From Nissolia schottii (taxonomy: Eukaryota; Streptophyta; Magnoliopsida; Fabales; Fabaceae): a stretch of DNA of 64,000 nt. Numbering within the stretch: position 1 is the stretch's first letter; the number at the start of each line of letters is the position of its first letter. The DNA is taken from positions 40,590 to 104,589 of the forward strand of contig QANU01029832.1 in NCBI GenBank assembly GCA_003254905.1, read 5' to 3'. Below, in pieces: positions 44,946 to 57,433 of this stretch. The translations under genes were made by a program, and so were the position numbers. The notes beneath the pieces are model-generated. The model saw only the letters and a program-made list of their open reading frames with translations. It was not told the origin of the DNA and searched no databases.

Positions 44946-45420
44946 GCTCCACTTCCATATAAGTCTTGTATGTTCGTACCCTTGCACTATCATCCACCTC
45001 AATCCTCCTTTTTGCAAACATTGGTATGAATCTATTGGATGCAAAGTGTCTTGATTTCGATGGACTTGTTGCATGAGAGTGCTCCAAAACAACTTTGTTG
45101 ATCACCCAAGCCCCATCAGTGTTCTTTGATGTAATGATCTTGGCCTTGTAATTTGCAGCAACAGAAGGGTTCGTCCTCTCTAATGGTGGTAACTTTGATC
45201 AACTCTTGCCCTCCCTAACACATGTAATTATACGATACCACGTAACCTCAAATTCATCAGATTTTGTGTTTATAATCTTGTATTCAAATCCTACGCTAGT
45301 TGCATAATCTTTATAAAAATCATGAACATCCTCAATGGACTCAAATTGCGTACCAATAATTGGGATAATAATATTTGTACTTGATTCAACTATATACAGA
45401 CATACAAAAAAATACATATT
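44946..45420 (-). pseudogene. FAR1-like DNA-binding domain fragment
   Basis: The minus strand reads GTQFESIEDVHDFYKDYATS, VTWYRIITCVREGKS, then VINKVVLEHSHATSPSKSRH. This is the FAR1 DNA-binding domain (WRKY-GCM1 zinc-finger fold) of FHY3/FAR1 proteins and related Mutator transposases. One in-frame TGA at about 45199 splits it, and the second zinc-binding cysteine position reads Tyr (AANYKAK). No MULE transposase or SWIM domain follows: the Gypsy RT fragment begins exactly there on the other strand. It is a dead fragment, either of a FAR1-related host gene or of a MULE. Confidence 0.75.
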
Positions 45421-45594
45421 AAGTAAAATACACCTAGTCAGTAGTTACAAGTCAGACCTAGTTAGTATAATCAATTAAACTTTATTTAATTCATTAAAAT
45501 ACTTTCAGGTTCTTCAAACTTTGACACCATCATCCCTGCATTCTTTAAAATTTTGCTAAAACAATCTCTTCATTGTTAACGTCAGTGGTAACTT

Positions 45595-45885
45595 GCGTTG
45601 GAGTGCTGGAGTCACGTACCACACTCTCTGTGAAGAAAGACACAGCAACTGTGTTGTAAGAGACCTAACCATTATCCAATTGTAGACCTAACTTATCAAC
45701 TTGTAAGATATAACTTTGGTTTATACCTAAACACAACCATCGTGTTATTATAAGACACAACAATTTATTATAAGAGACCTAACTTGAGTTGGAATGCTGG
45801 AGCAACATAGCACTCTCTCTATGAAGTAAGACACAACAATTGTGTTATAAGAGACCTAACCGTCATTTTATTTTAGACCTAACCT
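45595..45885. repeat. Diverged tandem duplication, unit about 190 bp
   Basis: GTTGGAGTGCTGGAG, CACTCTCTGTGAAG, GACACAGCAACTGTGTT and AAGAGACCTAACC at 45598-45675 recur in the same order at 45788-45862 (GTTGGAATGCTGGAG onward). Short TAGACCTAAC motifs recur several more times up to 45930. No coding frame. Confidence 0.75.
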
Positions 45886-45999
45886 AACAAATTTGTATGA
45901 CATAATCGTTGTTTATCTTTAGACGCAACCGTCATGTATGATAATTCACTGAATAATTATCTTCCAACAATGTGGGTTGGGGTGGTGCCGTCGTAGCAT

Positions 46000-46689
46000 T
46001 GTTGAAACCTTCCAACAACAACTCCATGAACGACGACTTCTTGCCAAAGAAATTTAGTGGATTCGTCGTCGACGGCTCCATGAATCGATAGCAAAAAATA
46101 TCAAAATTGCATGACAGATCAAGAAATGAAAAACGAACAAGCAACAACGAAATGATAAACTAGAGAAAAATGCAGAGAGAATGAAAAAACGCAGAAAGAT
46201 GAAAAAGGAGTGGTTATCTCAAAGAAGACGCGTGGTTCATTAAAGTGAGCAGTTTGCTGAATTGGCCGAGAGTTTTAATAAAATAGAGTGGATATGCACC
46301 GTGTGTTCAAGCATTAGGTGTGCAAAAATAATTATTCTAATTTTTTTTTTCCTGATTTTATTTCTTTAGCAAAGAATTCACGTTTTAAGCGCACAAAAAA
46401 AGTACTCACTTTTTTGTCGAATACAGTTGTATTATGGCAGGGCATTAGAAGCACTTGTACGAAATTACAAAGGTGGAAGGAGCAATTAACCAAGAAATGG
46501 CTGTCCTCACGAAGAACGCAGCAACAAAACACTAACAAGATCGAATTTTCCTCATTTGTTCCTTCTGACGCTCCTTTCTTCAACTCAACCTTCTTCCCAA
46601 TCGCCAAACCAAGCAAAGCAACCACCACGAAATGAAATGAAATGAAATAGTAAACACCCTCTTCTCTTCACTCTTCCAAATAAACGACA
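46000..46689. other. Upstream flank and leader of the ATG27-like gene
   Basis: Short frames on both strands match nothing. A (GAAAT)n pentamer repeat at about 46629-46649 lies just before the start codon, probably in the leader. No TATA box was identified with confidence. Confidence 0.4.
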
Positions 46690-49600
46690 ATGATAGCTGC
46701 CACACGCAGATTCCGCCGAACGACGTGGCTCACCGTCACTCTCCTCGCCGTTTTGCACCTGCTCGATTCGCTGAGCTCCGCCACCGCATCCTGCGAATTC
46801 ACCTTCGTGGATGGAAACAAGCTTTACAACTACACCCTCTCTTCTCCCCTTCGCAGCTTCCCTCACGGAATTCTCAGTGAAGACGGGTTAGGTCTCTTGA
46901 TCTGGCAGTTCCCGTTGATTTCTGTGTGTCGATTTCGGGAATGCGTTTTTTTAATATGATTTTTTGTTTGTTTGTTTGTTTGTTAATTTGAGGGGGAAAA
47001 ATATCTAGGATCGATTATCTTAAGTGGTTCGATATTTGTTTCTCTAGTTATGTCTCAATTCCGAGTATTGCAAATTAGAATAAAACTGGGAGAGCTAAAT
47101 TAATTGAAACGTGTTTACCTTTAGATAAGGGGGTTTAGATAAAATAAAAAAAATAAAAAATTGAGGAACAATATAATTCTTCCTTGATTCAAATCTAGAA
47201 AGGTTTTTCCGGGTTTAGTGTGTTACTAGCGTTGTAACGTCAGTATGCTTAATATTTTGCGGGGCTAGAGTTTTGGAATTTAGTTATTTGTTGGAATCTT
47301 GCTATTAGTGTCTCTGGATTGGGTGGATTCTGGTTTTATTTTAAGTTGATAATTGGTGATAGGATGAATTGGAAAATGAAATTTATTGTATTTAAATGTG
47401 GTTAGTTTGTAAGAACGTGTGTCCTGAACGAAGCATTCATATTTATAATTGTTTGTGTGCTTGTAGATTTTACAGAGTCGCAGTGAACGAGACCACCCTT
47501 TGGTTTCAGGTTGGCTCCATCAGGTCACACTTATTTCTTTGTTTTTCTGAGTAGTAAAGTATCATTGATTACTTATATATTTTAGCTGCCCATAGATATC
47601 ATAGAACTTTGTGAATCAATCCGTGATGTGATAGAATCCTTTAGTGTGATCATTGCCATCAGTTATAAATATAGACAGAATTCTTGGTTTTGCTTTTTTG
47701 GCATTGACACACTCACTTGATAGGTGGAAACTTGCTTCATGCCGGGTTGATCTGTAGTTTTGGTTCTTCAATAACTAATTTGTAGTTTGTTAAATGGAAG
47801 TATGCAAGTTCAGCACTTGATCTGTAATTGAATTTTGTTTATTGGTTTTATTGAGCAGCTTTGCGATGGAATGGTTTTCAATCACGACCCTCCAATATGT
47901 GCTGACTGCTCGGTAAACGAGTCTCTTTTTTTGTAAACCCATTTTTTTGTGTATAGCAATTAAGATTCTGGGTTTCTATCCTAGGTGTACAGGGTAGACG
48001 TTATTTCAAGTCATGCTGTATACCTGATTACTGAATATACTCTCAGATGAAATTAGTACTTTTAGAAAGGAATTGTTGGTGAAATCATATAAGTTGCAAC
48101 GCTGTATATATTTATATATATGTTCTTTTCAATATGTCTCAAATTACTGTTTTCTGCTTTCTTTTTGGCACGAGTTTCTTCTCATTGAGTCATTTTCCTT
48201 TGTATTTTATCCTTCTTTTTATAAGATTCCTTGATGAATTGTAGACTGTAAGAGTAAAAATTACTTCAGAGACCTGAGCCTTTAGGAAACAAACCAATAG
48301 TACATGTGTACTTCCTCTCTCATGGATATACACTTAGACCAAGAAACCCAACAACGAATAACAGTATGCATTTTAAGGACTAGAAAAGAATAAGTTATTA
48401 GATTAGTTACCTTAAAATCAAGAATGATTTGGCATCATAATACATTATAAATGTTCCAAAAGAGGAAGCTGATGGGAAATTCTATTCAGTTTAGCAAGCT
48501 GTTGGTATGGGCCAGTGGTCACTGTTGCGATATGAAAAATGCTACTTGAAAAGGTTGACATGATATGTTAGTACATGTCAGCGATAAATCACATATTTTT
48601 AGAATTCTTTACAATATTTTTACAAAAGAATTTTCTCATTTGATTGTTTCATTGTGTGCTTTAGGATTGCGGAGGACCAACACATTGTGGGACAACGTGC
48701 AATGCACTTGTGGCAAATAACATTGGAGGTAGAATTCTTTCAGTGTCAAAATATATGCTACTTTCACATCAAGCAATTTAGATTACTTACTTGAAAGTAC
48801 TTTTATATTTTGTCTTGTTGTTTTTATGTGTTTATATATTTTCTTCAACATGGCATTTTTCACATGAAAAACCTGTAATCTAGCATATTGATATCTATTG
48901 TTATTAATTAATATGCTTTTAGATGTGCCCCTCACTTTGAAATATCTAAAAAAATGTGTTATGAAAATACATAGGTGTTTTCATCATTAAAATTGTTTCA
49001 GCTTGTGCATAGTGGAGTTATTAGAAATAGATCTTTACTTAGTAAAAACATTTTTCTCTAGAAGAGGTTGATCTAGGCTCTAAATATTGAGTCCCTTTCA
49101 TCATCATTAGTGGTGTCAGGTGTGAGGCTGTAGGTCAAGAGAATAAGAACTTGTTGTGTTTTTATCCAAAAAGTATAAGAACTTGTGGCAATGTTACTTT
49201 GCGCAACCACTTCAATTTTTTGGGATTTAACTGAATTTATATACATTTTGAGTCAATTTCTGGGTATTTCTCATAATGAAATTTAAGGAGGAGGTAATCC
49301 ATATTCTCTAACAGAGTGAGTCATAAATGCAGGCTATCATGTATGCACAACCCTAGGACGTAGCCAAAAAATAGACGTTGATGTCATTGGTAAGCCCAAT
49401 TGTCCTCTGTCTCTGTTTTCTAATTTTGTTTTAAGTCATAATTCTCTTGTGTGTGTTTTATGCATGTTATTACAGATTATTTGGTTGAGTGATTTTGAAC
49501 AATGCTTCTAATTATGATCATAACTAAAATATATGTACGGTTGTATTGCTATTGCAATGGCAGATAAGAAAAATCCCCACATTGGTGTCATTGTTAAAAT

Positions 49601-51756
49601 GTCAAGCAGTGGCCTCAAGTACAATTGTTCACTAGCTGTGTCTGTGCTTTGTGATTATAATGGAGTGAATGTAAGGTTTTTATTTTTATTTGTTATAGTT
49701 TTGAATTGATTGAACAGGATATTATGGACCTAATACTGACTAGTCTATTTCATTATCAATCTTGTGCTTACAGGGACCACACACTCTAGAAAGATTGGGG
49801 GCCTGTGATTATGTTAGTATTATCTTTTGGGATAACTTCTATTGCTTAGATGTTATTTATTATTTTATGATTTAGTTTTTCAACATCCTATCATGGTTCT
49901 TTTGTATCCATGTGCAGTATATATTTCTAAAGTTGTTTGGTAACCTAGAAATTTGAAAATCACTGACAATTGTTGAAAATCAAAGAATTGTTGAATGTGG
50001 AGGAGCTTGATTCAATTTGTCAGATATTCCTATATGTCTAGCTTACCTGCAATAGCTTCATGGTATTACCAAATGATATTGTTTCTATATTCCATTAGTT
50101 AGTGTGGTATATGATCTGGTCTTGGCTTCATTTTATTGACTATTGTCAGTTTAACCATGCAGGCATTCTAGTATTTTCTCTCCTTATTTGTCCATGAAAT
50201 ACTTTACCATTTGAAAGAGTAGTAAATGATGATCTTTATGTTTTTCTTTCCCAAACTGTTTCCTTCCCCAACTTCCATGTCTCTAAGTAATGGCAAGACA
50301 TCTATTTTCTGTAATCATGTTGATTCGAGTTTTGATTGTGAAATTAAAAGATCAGTCATTACCAGTGAAAAGGCATTTTCTTAGTTTTAGTTGTTGCATA
50401 TTAAAGGCTAGAAGATTGATTACTTTCACAGAATTACAGTACAGAGATCAGCTAACAGGCTTTCAGCTATAATACACGACATGAGTATTTTTATTTTCTT
50501 CAATCTCGTTTGTTCAAAATGAATAATGTAAACAGAAGTTCAATCTTTTATCCCCCTACATCAGTAATCTAATGAAACATGAGAATAAGGATGATGGATA
50601 AGAGAAATTTGACACCCAAATGGCAATAAGGTGATATGAACTTGAAACCAAAGACATCTAATTGCTGTTTCTTGTAACCTTGTTTCTTGAACAGGCTACT
50701 GAACTAAAGCATCCATCTGGTTGTGCCATGATTGTAAATGTTCATGGGAGAGGGTGGGGGTGGTTAGGCACCTTAATAACTATGTAAGGGGTTTTAATGT
50801 CTTCCCTGGCAGTTTAAATTCTTACAAGGGTCTTCAGTCAGGCTAAATTACTAATAATTGTTTCATCTTATCTCATTTCAGTGTTTTGTGCCTTTTTGCT
50901 GCATATCTACTGGCTGGTATTGCATATCGATTTTTCTTTCTTGGAATTCGTGGTGTAGATGTATGCTCTCACCTGTCCCTCTTCTTGTTGTGTACTTGTT
51001 TTTTTCCTGGTTGGGTGTATTTTATCTTTTTTTATTTGTGTGTTTCATTTAGGTAGGGTGAATTTACTACTCCATATTGATTCCTTATACTTGCTCTGGT
51101 TAGATGATTTAAAAAAAAGGGTTAAAGGGAACCTTTTTCAGTTTTTCATTCATGGGCAATCACATTGATTTGATTGTCAAGTCTGAGGTTTAATTTGAGT
51201 TAACATTGCATAACATAAAGGTTCTGTCTGCAGTTCATAGTGGTATTATATTGCTGCAGTTGATATATAGGTAACTTAACTGTTACTGCTAAATCTTTCT
51301 GCACTCCGAAACTCAAAATCATTACTAACCCTTATTTTCTTATAGTTGGATTTCTTGATCATTTTAGTCTGTCATTCTTTTAGTAATTTCCATGTCCACC
51401 AAACAACCACTTTTTTGAGAGCACTACGGGAACCTTTTGTGGTGATTTAAGGCAATTGAGATTGAAATATTTTCTCATTGACCCTATTTTTTAGGCTATC
51501 CCTAACTTGGACTTCTGGGTCAGCTTGCCTAGGAGAACACAGGTATCTTCCACATGCTTCAATTTAAGTTTTTTCAATCTGGTAGTAGAGAAAATAAGTT
51601 TAAAAGCTCGACCGATTGCACAAGATGGCTCAGTTGCATTCTTTGAATAATCATTATACTCATCTGTCTTTGCAGAGTTTATTTTCATCTTTAGTGAGGA
51701 AGTTTAAGGGACCGACTGAAGGTTACCGGAGCTCCTATTCTCCTGTGAACTTTTGA
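46690..51756 (+). CDS. ATG27 / mannose-6-phosphate-receptor-like type I membrane protein
   Basis: Eleven exons: 46690-46886, 47468-47510, 47859-47912, 48665-48728, 49333-49389, 49564-49670, 49774-49812, 50695-50783, 50882-50960, 51495-51542 and 51676-51756. All have GT/AG introns and matching phases and encode 285 residues. A signal peptide covers about residues 1-33. A cysteine-rich lumenal domain follows (ICADCSDCGGPTHCGTTC, YNCSLAVSVLCDY, then GACDY and GCAMI), in the pattern of the MRH-like ATG27 family. WGWLGTLITIVLCLFAAYLL begins a single transmembrane segment at about residues 208-232. The cytosolic tail includes AIPNLDFW and ends EGYRSSYSPVNF, with tyrosine motifs that may direct endosomal sorting. 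In yeast, Atg27 cycles between Golgi, endosome and vacuole and supports autophagosome formation. A role in plants is inference from family. Confidence 0.85.
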
Positions 51757-52960
51757 GATTATATTTTTGGTCCTGGATTTATCCGGTGAGTTCATTATGG
51801 ATTTTCTCAGATATGAGATGACTATGCTGCAGAAAAGGTCAGATAAGTCACTTTTCAGATACGTTCCTGGTCAGCTTTGATGTTTCCCTGATATGGAACA
51901 TTCTGCAGAAATCTGTAATTCTTGCTGACTCTACCTCCACGAATTTGGTAAAAACATTAATTTATCTTTCTATCTGAAAGGAAAGGAGGAGGAGGAAGAG
52001 AAAGATAAAACAAGATGAATGTTTAGTGTGATTCTTAAGGAAAAAAAGGCATTAGAATGGAGCTAATCCAATAATTTTGGTAGACATTCTTTAGTTATAA
52101 TCAGGTAACTGAACGAACTTATTTTGTTGTAACTTCTCTTTTGTTACTTCAACCATTATATCATTCTTGTTCTCATTTTGTTCACTCTCTCTTCTTTTCC
52201 CTGCTAAATCATTTTTGCTTTTTTTAGTTAATTTACATATTGAGTGGGTGCCTTCATAGCTGCTAATTTTCTAGCAACGAAATAAGCAAATGTCCAGCTT
52301 TTGATCTTTTTCATGAGTCAAATCCTACCGTATCTAACCTTTATTGGCTTACGTGACATTTTAGTTTTGTGCCAGTGCTTTATGTTTGTGAGTTAACTAA
52401 TAGGAAGGAATAATTTTTTTATATTCTTAAATGGCAAATATAGCGGACCGGCGGTGAATCAATCATCTCAGGTTGATTTTTTGATGACTTTGTCATGAGT
52501 GATTTTTTCACTATTAATTCTATTTTGTCATATAACTTGTATGAGTGTGAACCTTCTCAATCAATGGTGAGATATCATGCACAAGTCATTTGAAAAATTA
52601 ACATGGTGTGTGAAAATAGTGAGGCTTAACAACAATAAAGAGCATAAATGGTGTGAGAAGGAAAAGGTGATTTCTTCCTAGAGGAAGAAAACACTTCAAA
52701 GTGAAGTGAAAAAGGTAATGTACCTTTGCTTAGACAAAATAAAGACAAGCTGTATAAACCTAGTGGTTAAAACTTGCTATTCAGTAGCAAGATCTTGGTG
52801 TGCTGTGTGAATCTTGATCTATGGAACCTTCGTTTATCAGGAATAAATTTATTTCAAATAAATTTCAAACCCGTGAGAAGTTGCTTCAAGAACATCGACT
52901 TTGTTCAATGTAGAGAAAAGTTGAAGCCTTTACTAGAAAGCTGGAAAGTTTTGAAGAAAT
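51757..52960. other. 3' flank of the ATG27-like gene
   Basis: AT-rich sequence including the 3' untranslated region. No other gene or repeat was recognised up to the Gypsy fragment. Confidence 0.45.
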
Positions 52961-52979
52961 TTGAAGGGTGAATGGTATG

Positions 52980-54645
52980 CGTTACCGGCTAAAAATCAGG
53001 GGTCTAAGGAGCTCTAACTCTCTAAGGAGGGAGAGAAACTCATATTCCCTAAAAGACTCAAAGAGCTTTAGCCCACTAAAGAGTAGAAGAGACTCTCTCC
53101 ACTTGGCAACACCGGTCCAAAAGAGAGAGTTTCACGACGCCTAAAGAAGGAGAAGGTCACAAGCCCAAGATTCTGGGTCCGGTTTGGCCCAACAAAACTA
53201 AAAAGAGATAGTTGCGACTTCTCCTCCTCCAACCCACAACTAACTCTTAGATAAGCGGGGGAAAAGATAAGCTGAGGAGCGGTTAGGCGAACTCCCCTCA
53301 CTTTATCTCTATCTTAGCATTCTAGCTCATCTACAAAAGCACATGACCTCAGGTCACTAGGTATCATTCATTCCCTTCCTAGAGAATTCCCCTAACACTT
53401 GTGCTTACTTGAGCGTCGGAGTGCCTTTGCAGGTACACCCCGCCGCCGCACTCTTTCCAAGAGGAATCCGCTTGGAGCTTTCGTCCAAGCATCCGAGCTT
53501 CTGTCAATGTGCATTCCTCACCCTTTACTCGTGTGCAGATAACTTCGTTCCCTATACGAATTACTCGCAAACATTGACGCCGTATGTGGGAATCGAAGCC
53601 ATGACCCATTCTTTACAGGGCTTTCCCACTAACTCTCGCAGGACCAGCGGAGAAGTGGTTGTTCTCCCTACCAAAAAGGTCAATTACAAGTTTTGAAGAC
53701 CTTTCCCAAAAGTTTGTGCTACAATTCACTACTAGTAAAGGGCAACCCAAGATAGTCATTGGCCTCTTGGGTGTTAACTAAGGAGAAAAAGAATCGTTGC
53801 ACAATTACTTGGAGCGTTTCGCCAAGGAAGTGAACCTAGTAGAAAACATCACCATTAAACAGAGATTGATGAAACTTTGTTTTGGAGTCTGCCCAGGGAC
53901 TCCATTCTCAAAAGAAGTCCTTGGACAAGAGCCAAAGACACTCGAAGATTTTAATCGAAGTGCAGAAGTGCACATCAACAGGGAAGAAGGAAGAAAAGCC
54001 TTACAGAGGAAAGATTTCAAGCCACCTAACAAGCCGAACCAGGACCAACCAAAGAAGGACGGGCGCCTACCAAAATCTGGCAAATTTTGAAATTGGTTCG
54101 AATTAACAACAACCTTCTCAAATTCTGAAGGAGATTGTCAACGTCGTTCACCTTCCGACGCCCTGACCCTTGAGGAACGTTCCCAAAGGAAAAAAATTTC
54201 CGTTTTGTGAGTTTCACCAATCTCGTCACAAAATCAACAATTGCATTGACTTAAAAGAAGCACTAAAGGAGCTCATTAGAAAAGAAAGAAGCATTATGAC
54301 ACAGTTCGTCAAGAGTAGGGGTAAGAAGCCCAAAAGGCGAAGGTCCCCCGACTCAGAGATGAACAAAAGGAACACAAGAAGAAGAAGGAACGAAGAACTC
54401 GACTCCCTGATAACACCAACAATGAAGGGAGTAGACCCCTCAAGACTGTTAATACTATCTCAGGTGGATTCGCGGTCAGGGGAGAATCCAGATCACCACG
54501 AAAAAAACACGTCAAAGAGGTGATGCATGTATCCACTTGCAATCCAGCCTCTCGAAAGTTATCCATAATGTCAAATATCATGTTCACTAATGAAGACGGG
54601 GAGGGAGTCGCACCCGACCATGACGATGTCAAATATCATGTTTAC
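52980..54645 (+). mobile_element. Ty3/Gypsy fragment: LTR end and gag
   Basis: The first 450 bp look like an LTR/leader; TTGAGCGTCGGAGTGCCTTT followed by GCAGGTACACCCC near 53410-53440 is typical of Tat/Ogre-like LTR ends. The gag domain follows, with LERFAKEVNLVENI and EDFNRSAEVHINREEGRKAL (about 53797-54090), then a basic region with FCEFHQSRHKINNCIDLKEA (about 54170-54523) and the start of the next domain. Pol is missing. It is a broken fossil with several breaks. Confidence 0.8.
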
Positions 54646-54654
54646 TCATAAATG

Positions 54655-54775
54655 TTCATTTGTGTTTACTAAAAAAATAAACTTATTTTAGTTTTAGTGA
54701 GACTCGAACTCAAGACTTCTGTCATTCAGAGTAATACCTTATTCACTAGGTTAGCATTACTTTTTACAAAATTTT
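54655..54775 (-). mobile_element. tRNA-derived SINE-like sequence
   Basis: On the minus strand, TAACCTAGTGAATAAGG (A box) and GAGTTCGAGTCTC (a good B box) are about 35 bp apart, followed by an A/T-rich end. This is the best pol III box pair in the window. No tRNA cloverleaf closes. Confidence 0.55.
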
Positions 54776-54779
54776 ATAT

Positions 54780-57430
54780 AATTATGTTTATTAATATAAT
54801 TTTATTATTTAATTTTTCTTTTTAAAGAAACCATAATCTAAAGAGTCCCTAGGACTCTCCCACATTCACACTTTCATCTCATCTAAATAATGTGAGAGTT
54901 TTGCTGATATTTTTTTTTGTTTTTTGTTGGTCAAATGCCATATATCAACGGTTCATCTAATACATGTCATTTGATAAAAAATCAACGGTTCACATACTCG
55001 AATTAACTTGCTCTAGATGACTACTCCGTGCATTTCGGACAAAGCACAATGTTGGTAGCCAGGTGGCAAACTGTCTACTTATCAATGTGTTGCCTTGGAT
55101 TCAATAAAGTTGAGATTTTTTCTTCTTCAAATTTTAAATATATATTACAAATTTTAAATTAAAAATGCTTTTTAGAAAAGCAAACGTGGTTACAAAACTC
55201 TGTAGTTTTATTTTTCGGTCGTGTCATAATAAAAATAACGCGTCCAAAAGAAAAACAACGTTGTTGACATTGATTCAAATACAAATGATATAATGAAAAC
55301 TAATGCAGACTACTCCAAACCAAACTCAAACGGGGAATATGATAAAAGCAACATGCAGAAACCACTCTTCAATAATTTGCAAGAGAATATGGATTAGTTG
55401 GAGATGCTGTAGTTGGTTTACTCTCTTTTAGTTGGTCCATAAAGTTAACGTTTTCTGAATGTACAGCACAGTTATAGCTGCATAACATATGTGCAGGGTC
55501 CAAAATTCCAGTGTTTGAGAAATGAAATGCCACCTAACAAATAATCACCCACCACCTACAGTCCAAACTTTATTCATATGACTCAATAAAAAATGACCAT
55601 ACTTGTTGAGGTTGCTTCTCAGTGCCCATCTCCAAAACATGCAAATTGAATGTGCACCATAATTTACCTGATAAAGCAGGTTTTCTTTTTAAAAATTTTA
55701 ATTCATCAAATGAAAAAAGTTTATTTTATCCCTATATGTAAATCAAATTTTCAAATCTAATCACTCCACAAAAAAAAAACATTTCTGATAAAATGAAAAA
55801 AAAATGACGAAAAAAAAATGAAGGAATAGTGAGGGGAGAATAGAGAGAAAAAAACAATAGGAGTAGAAAGCGGGAAAAGTGAGGGAGAGGAGAGAAAAAA
55901 TATACATTTAATGTAATGATAAATTGGTGACAAAAAAATAGTGTACTCAAAACTTTTTTCTAAATTAATATCATATCTTTTTTAAGGGTAAATATAAGTG
56001 ACATAATGAATTATATGGTATGGTGAACACTATGGGTGCACCGTAAGCGTGCATTTAATCCAGTGGTACACTGGAATCGTTACCACTTGTTGATAACTTT
56101 TTTGCTCGTCTGATGCAATGGTTATATCATGAATGAACAGGGAAAGTAACTATCGTCCGCAATCGTCCACTCACCCTTGGCTGCGAAGCCAAGCAACATC
56201 TTATCACGGGCCACACAACCAATTGTAACATTTTAGACTTGGAGTTGGGAAACAAAAATTAGAAGCAAAAGAAAAATGCCAAATACTGCAGTTTATGTCA
56301 CGTTACTAAAGTCTATTAATTTTTTGAAAAATGTAAATGAAATTAATTTCTTATAAAAGTAATATTTTATTAACTTGTTAACTCTAAAATAGCATATATG
56401 ATTGAAAAACGAAATATTACTCATTATAATCAATACACAATAAAAAGTATATTAACTTATTAACATATAATGCAAAAAAATAAATAAAATTATTTTATTT
56501 GAAGATTTTGTTTAAGAAATAATTTAATTTATTACTTTTTGTAATTATTTTTTAATTTAAGTATAATTCTAAAATATTATATATCTTTATATTTTTGTAT
56601 AATATATATATAGCTATATTTATTAACTTATTTTTACATGATAAATCCGGGCATATCGCGATGCACGTATACAAAACTAATACCGATTTAAAACATAAAA
56701 AGAGTTAAATGGGAAAAAATCAAAGATAATAAAGTAAATTTATAAAGAAAATAAAAATAATGTATCAAAAAGATTATTTTGTCAATAAAATCTGTGGCTT
56801 CTAAATTTCGGTGCAAAAGTCTATGGCTTTAAAAAAAATCACACAATTTAATTTAATTATTGATATGTTAATAAAATACTCATTTTATCTTTTTAAAGTG
56901 AAATATCTCATTTAGACGATTCAAGTTTCTAATATTTATGCTCTTAGTTACTTCTTTCGGTCAACTTTATTTATTACTTTTACTTTTTTAATACATTAAA
57001 AAATTAATACATTCAAACACAAATGTGTCCTAATACATTGGTTTTTCAATGTACTTAAAAAAAAAGGAAGTGACACATAAAATAAAATAAAAATGTTAAA
57101 ATATAATATTATTTAGAAAAAAAGATTAATATAAGTAAAATACCTAAAACCTCTGGTTGAATTGTATTAAAACCAACTTTCATGAAAACAGAATGTGTCT
57201 TGAGAAAGAAATAAGAGGGTTATTTATATTTATTTTACGTAGATATTGACTCACTCGTTGAATTAGATTAAAAGTATAAAACGAGTAATAGTAGATCAGA
57301 TTTAACATTTTTCCAAGAACTATTGCTTCCACTTTCGTTACCCAAAAATATAGCTTCGCTTCCACTTTATGTTAGTTTAAAAGTTAAAGATTCGGAGTAG
57401 AAACAAGTAACAACCCCACAGCTTTCGCTG
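54780..57430. other. AT-rich intergenic DNA upstream of the TBL gene
   Basis: No domain-bearing frame was found. A purine-rich run (AAAAATGACG and GAGGGAGAGG motifs) covers about 55770-55900. AGTCCCTAGGACT near 54845 is a short palindrome. Nothing else was recognised. Confidence 0.5.
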
Positions 57431-57433
57431 TGC

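Noticed and set aside
45932-46147. 71-codon minus-strand frame upstream of the FAR1-like fragment
   Set aside because: No similarity to FAR1 first exons or any family that I could recognise, so it is not annotated.
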